From: Pseudomonadota bacterium
GTDB lineage: Bacteria > SAR324 > NAC60-12
Length of the DNA stretch: 6,946 bases
Direction of reading: 5' to 3'
NCBI GenBank assembly: GCA_014381795.1
Contig: JACNKY010000245.1
Coordinates: 1 to 6,946 of the forward strand
The notes under the pieces: model-generated
The model's database searches: none
Told to the model about the DNA's origin: nothing
The model's input: the letters and a program-made list of their open reading frames with translations, nothing else
Program-made: the position numbers and the translations under genes
Shown here: positions 5,833 through 6,946 of the stretch, one piece after another
Layout of the letters: every line of letters starts with the position of its first letter
How positions within the stretch are numbered: position 1 is the stretch's first letter

Positions 5833-6213
5833 ATGTGGTGGATCCTGTTTACTTTATTATTTGTTGTTCCTAGCATAGAAATATGGGTGCTCATGCAGTT
5901 GATTTATTTTATGCCGCTCGGCACAATATTTTTGCAGTGTGTTGTAACAATCGCGGCCGGTTTGTGGTTCATGCAGGGTGAAAATTTTTCACTATGGACC
6001 CTGGTCGAAAGTGAATTACGTAACCGGAGAGTTCCTACAGAAGAAATCTTTGAGGATTTGTTACTTTGGTGTGGAGGAGCTTTACTCATTGTGCCCGGAC
6101 TTTTAACAGACGCACTTGGGTTGGTTATCTTTATCCCTGTGGTGAGGGAAGAAAGTATTCGCTGGCTTAGAAAACGGGTACAGAAATATTTGGGACTACC
6201 ACCATTGAATTAA
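5833..6213 (+). CDS. fxsA: FxsA family inner-membrane protein
   Basis: This 126-residue protein belongs to the FxsA family, cytoplasmic-membrane proteins whose E. coli member, when overproduced, relieves F-plasmid exclusion of phage T7; the normal cellular role is unknown. Family hallmarks are the N-terminal hydrophobic segment with PSIEIWVL (13-20), a second hydrophobic segment (about 28-47), and the conserved GGALLIVPGLLTDALGL (81-97) ending in a membrane segment with IPVVRE (101-106). The tail (107-126) is basic and cytoplasmic. The ATG at 5833 follows the thioesterase stop with no gap. AAGAG at 5824-5828, inside the end of the thioesterase gene, is a plausible ribosome binding site, so translation is probably coupled. 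The tail is short: many family members extend to 140-160 residues. Confidence 0.93.
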   Translation: MWWILFTLLFVVPSIEIWVLMQLIYFMPLGTIFLQCVVTIAAGLWFMQGENFSLWTLVESELRNRRVPTEEIFEDLLLWCGGALLIVPGLLTDALGLVIFIPVVREESIRWLRKRVQKYLGLPPLN

Positions 6214-6245
6214 ATGGTTCTCGGATTAATTTTTGCTTTTAAATT

Positions 6246-6249
6246 GGAA
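6246..6249 (+). promoter_or_regulatory. Ribosome binding site fixing the riboflavin synthase start
   Basis: GGAA at 6246-6249 lies 4 bases before the ATG at 6254. Together with the family-conserved N-terminus MFTGIV it fixes the start there rather than at the in-frame TTG at 6233, which would add seven residues and has no such site. Confidence 0.5.
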
Positions 6250-6253
6250 AAAC

Positions 6254-6889
6254 ATGTTTACTGGAATTGTACAGGGAATACGAAAAATATTAGTCGTGGA
6301 AGATCTTCAAGGTGGAAGAAGATTAAGGATTCAACTCGAAGATTTGGCCGAGAAGCTTAAACAGGGTGCAAGTATTGCGGTAAATGGAGTATGCTTGACC
6401 GTTGTTCGTTTTGAGAAAGATTGGGCTGAGTTTGACATTATTCAGGAGACACTTAATAAATCAAATCTTGGTGTGCTGAAGGTTGGAAATTTCGTTGACA
6501 TCGAGCGCGCATGTAGTTTTGGTGACGAGGTTGGTGGACATTCTGTAACAGGTCATGTGGACTGCAAAGGAATTATTGAAGAAGTCCGCATTACACCCAA
6601 TAACTGTGATCTTGTCGTAAGTTGCGGCAAAGAGTGGATGAAATATTTAATCCCTAAAGGTTGGATCGCCATGGATGGTGCTAGTTTAACTTTGGTTGAA
6701 GTCGGCGAAAATTACTTTTCAATTTCACTGATACCGGAAACTTTGGAACAAACAGTTCTTGGCAAAAAGAAAAAGGGTGATACCGTAAATCTTGAATTTG
6801 ATCATACAACAAAAGTAATTGTTCGTACTGTTGAAAGGATGCTTCCGCAGATTAAAAAACAACTGCTCGAAGGGAAAAATAATTATTAA
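6254..6889 (+). CDS. ribE: Riboflavin synthase, alpha chain
   Basis: This 211-residue enzyme (ribE in Bacillus usage, ribC in E. coli) converts two molecules of 6,7-dimethyl-8-ribityllumazine into riboflavin and a pyrimidinedione, the last step of riboflavin synthesis. It acts in the cytoplasm as a trimer. Two lumazine-binding barrels are seen. The first has MFTGIV (1-6), GASIAVNGVCLTV (38-50) with Cys47, and ETL (65-67). The second has GGHSVTGHVD (94-103) with His96 and His101, IAMDGASLTL (138-147), and IPETLEQTVLGKKKKG (160-175). The C-terminus VNLEFD...VIVRTVER matches proteobacterial enzymes, with the usual acidic-hydrophobic pattern kept. Length is normal. It follows fxsA by 40 bases on the same strand with no terminator between, so it is probably the third gene of the operon. 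No FMN riboswitch precedes it. Other rib genes are not in the window. Confidence 0.97.
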   Translation: MFTGIVQGIRKILVVEDLQGGRRLRIQLEDLAEKLKQGASIAVNGVCLTVVRFEKDWAEFDIIQETLNKSNLGVLKVGNFVDIERACSFGDEVGGHSVTGHVDCKGIIEEVRITPNNCDLVVSCGKEWMKYLIPKGWIAMDGASLTLVEVGENYFSISLIPETLEQTVLGKKKKGDTVNLEFDHTTKVIVRTVERMLPQIKKQLLEGKNNY

Positions 6890-6946
6890 ACAAATATAAT
6901 TCATATGTACAAATTAAAGTATTGACAGTAGTAGATAGTAGGTTTA
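6890..6946 (+). promoter_or_regulatory. Start of downstream intergenic region with a consensus -35 box
   Basis: After the ribE stop the DNA is AT-rich and shows no convincing terminator hairpin. A perfect TTGACA lies at 6922-6927; with a 17-base spacer its -10 box would begin at 6945 with TA and be cut off by the window edge. It may be the promoter of the next rightward gene. The purine-rich stretch GTAGTAGATAGTAGG between the boxes contains repeated GTAG units. Confidence 0.3.

Noticed and set aside
6233..6253. Seven-residue N-terminal extension of riboflavin synthase from a TTG at 6233
   Set aside because: The family begins at MFTGIV; the ATG at 6254 has GGAA just upstream, while the TTG has no site.
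6214..6253. FMN riboswitch before riboflavin synthase
   Set aside because: The gap is only 40 bases, far too short for the FMN aptamer, and none of its conserved segments is seen.

Overview
This window reads as ordinary chromosomal DNA of a Gram-negative bacterium, moderately AT-rich, using the standard bacterial code: UGA ends both the 420-residue gene and rep, and Trp is encoded by UGG. Evidence for Gram-negative: a GDSL esterase with an export signal (TesA-like), a Rep-type rather than generic PcrA-type helicase, an FxsA protein, and a riboflavin synthase with the long-loop signature of proteobacterial enzymes. An uncultured marine proteobacterial or deltaproteobacterial-type lineage would fit, but that placement is inference and weak. 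No mobile element, CRISPR array, tRNA, rRNA, prophage or toxin-antitoxin gene is visible.

Layout. (1) 1-574, minus: 5' half of carA, the small (glutaminase) subunit of carbamoyl-phosphate synthase, running off the left edge. (2) 575-1228: a long, AT-rich gap without a convincing gene, whose right half (about 990-1200) is dense in inverted repeats. (3) 1229-2533, plus: an 11-codon leader frame with a good ribosome binding site, ending in TGA two codons before the TTG start of a 420-residue protein in the same frame; this protein matches no family I recognise. (4) 2534-2610: short convergent gap with a small hairpin. (5) 2611-5276, minus: rep followed directly by a tesA-like esterase, almost certainly one transcript. 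(6) 5277-5406: divergent promoter region. (7) 5407-6889, plus: a hotdog-fold thioesterase, fxsA and riboflavin synthase, closely packed and probably one operon. (8) 6890-6946: start of the next intergenic region, with a perfect TTGACA box near the edge.

Functionally the known genes are housekeeping: pyrimidine/arginine precursor synthesis (carA), replication-fork helicase (rep), ester or acyl-thioester hydrolysis (two unrelated hydrolases), an inner-membrane protein and flavin synthesis. The part least explained by known biology is 990-2533: a structured 5' region, a leader frame interrupted by an in-frame stop, and a helical protein of unknown family with an acidic linker. I see no evidence for a new multi-gene system; that unit is the best candidate for a second look.
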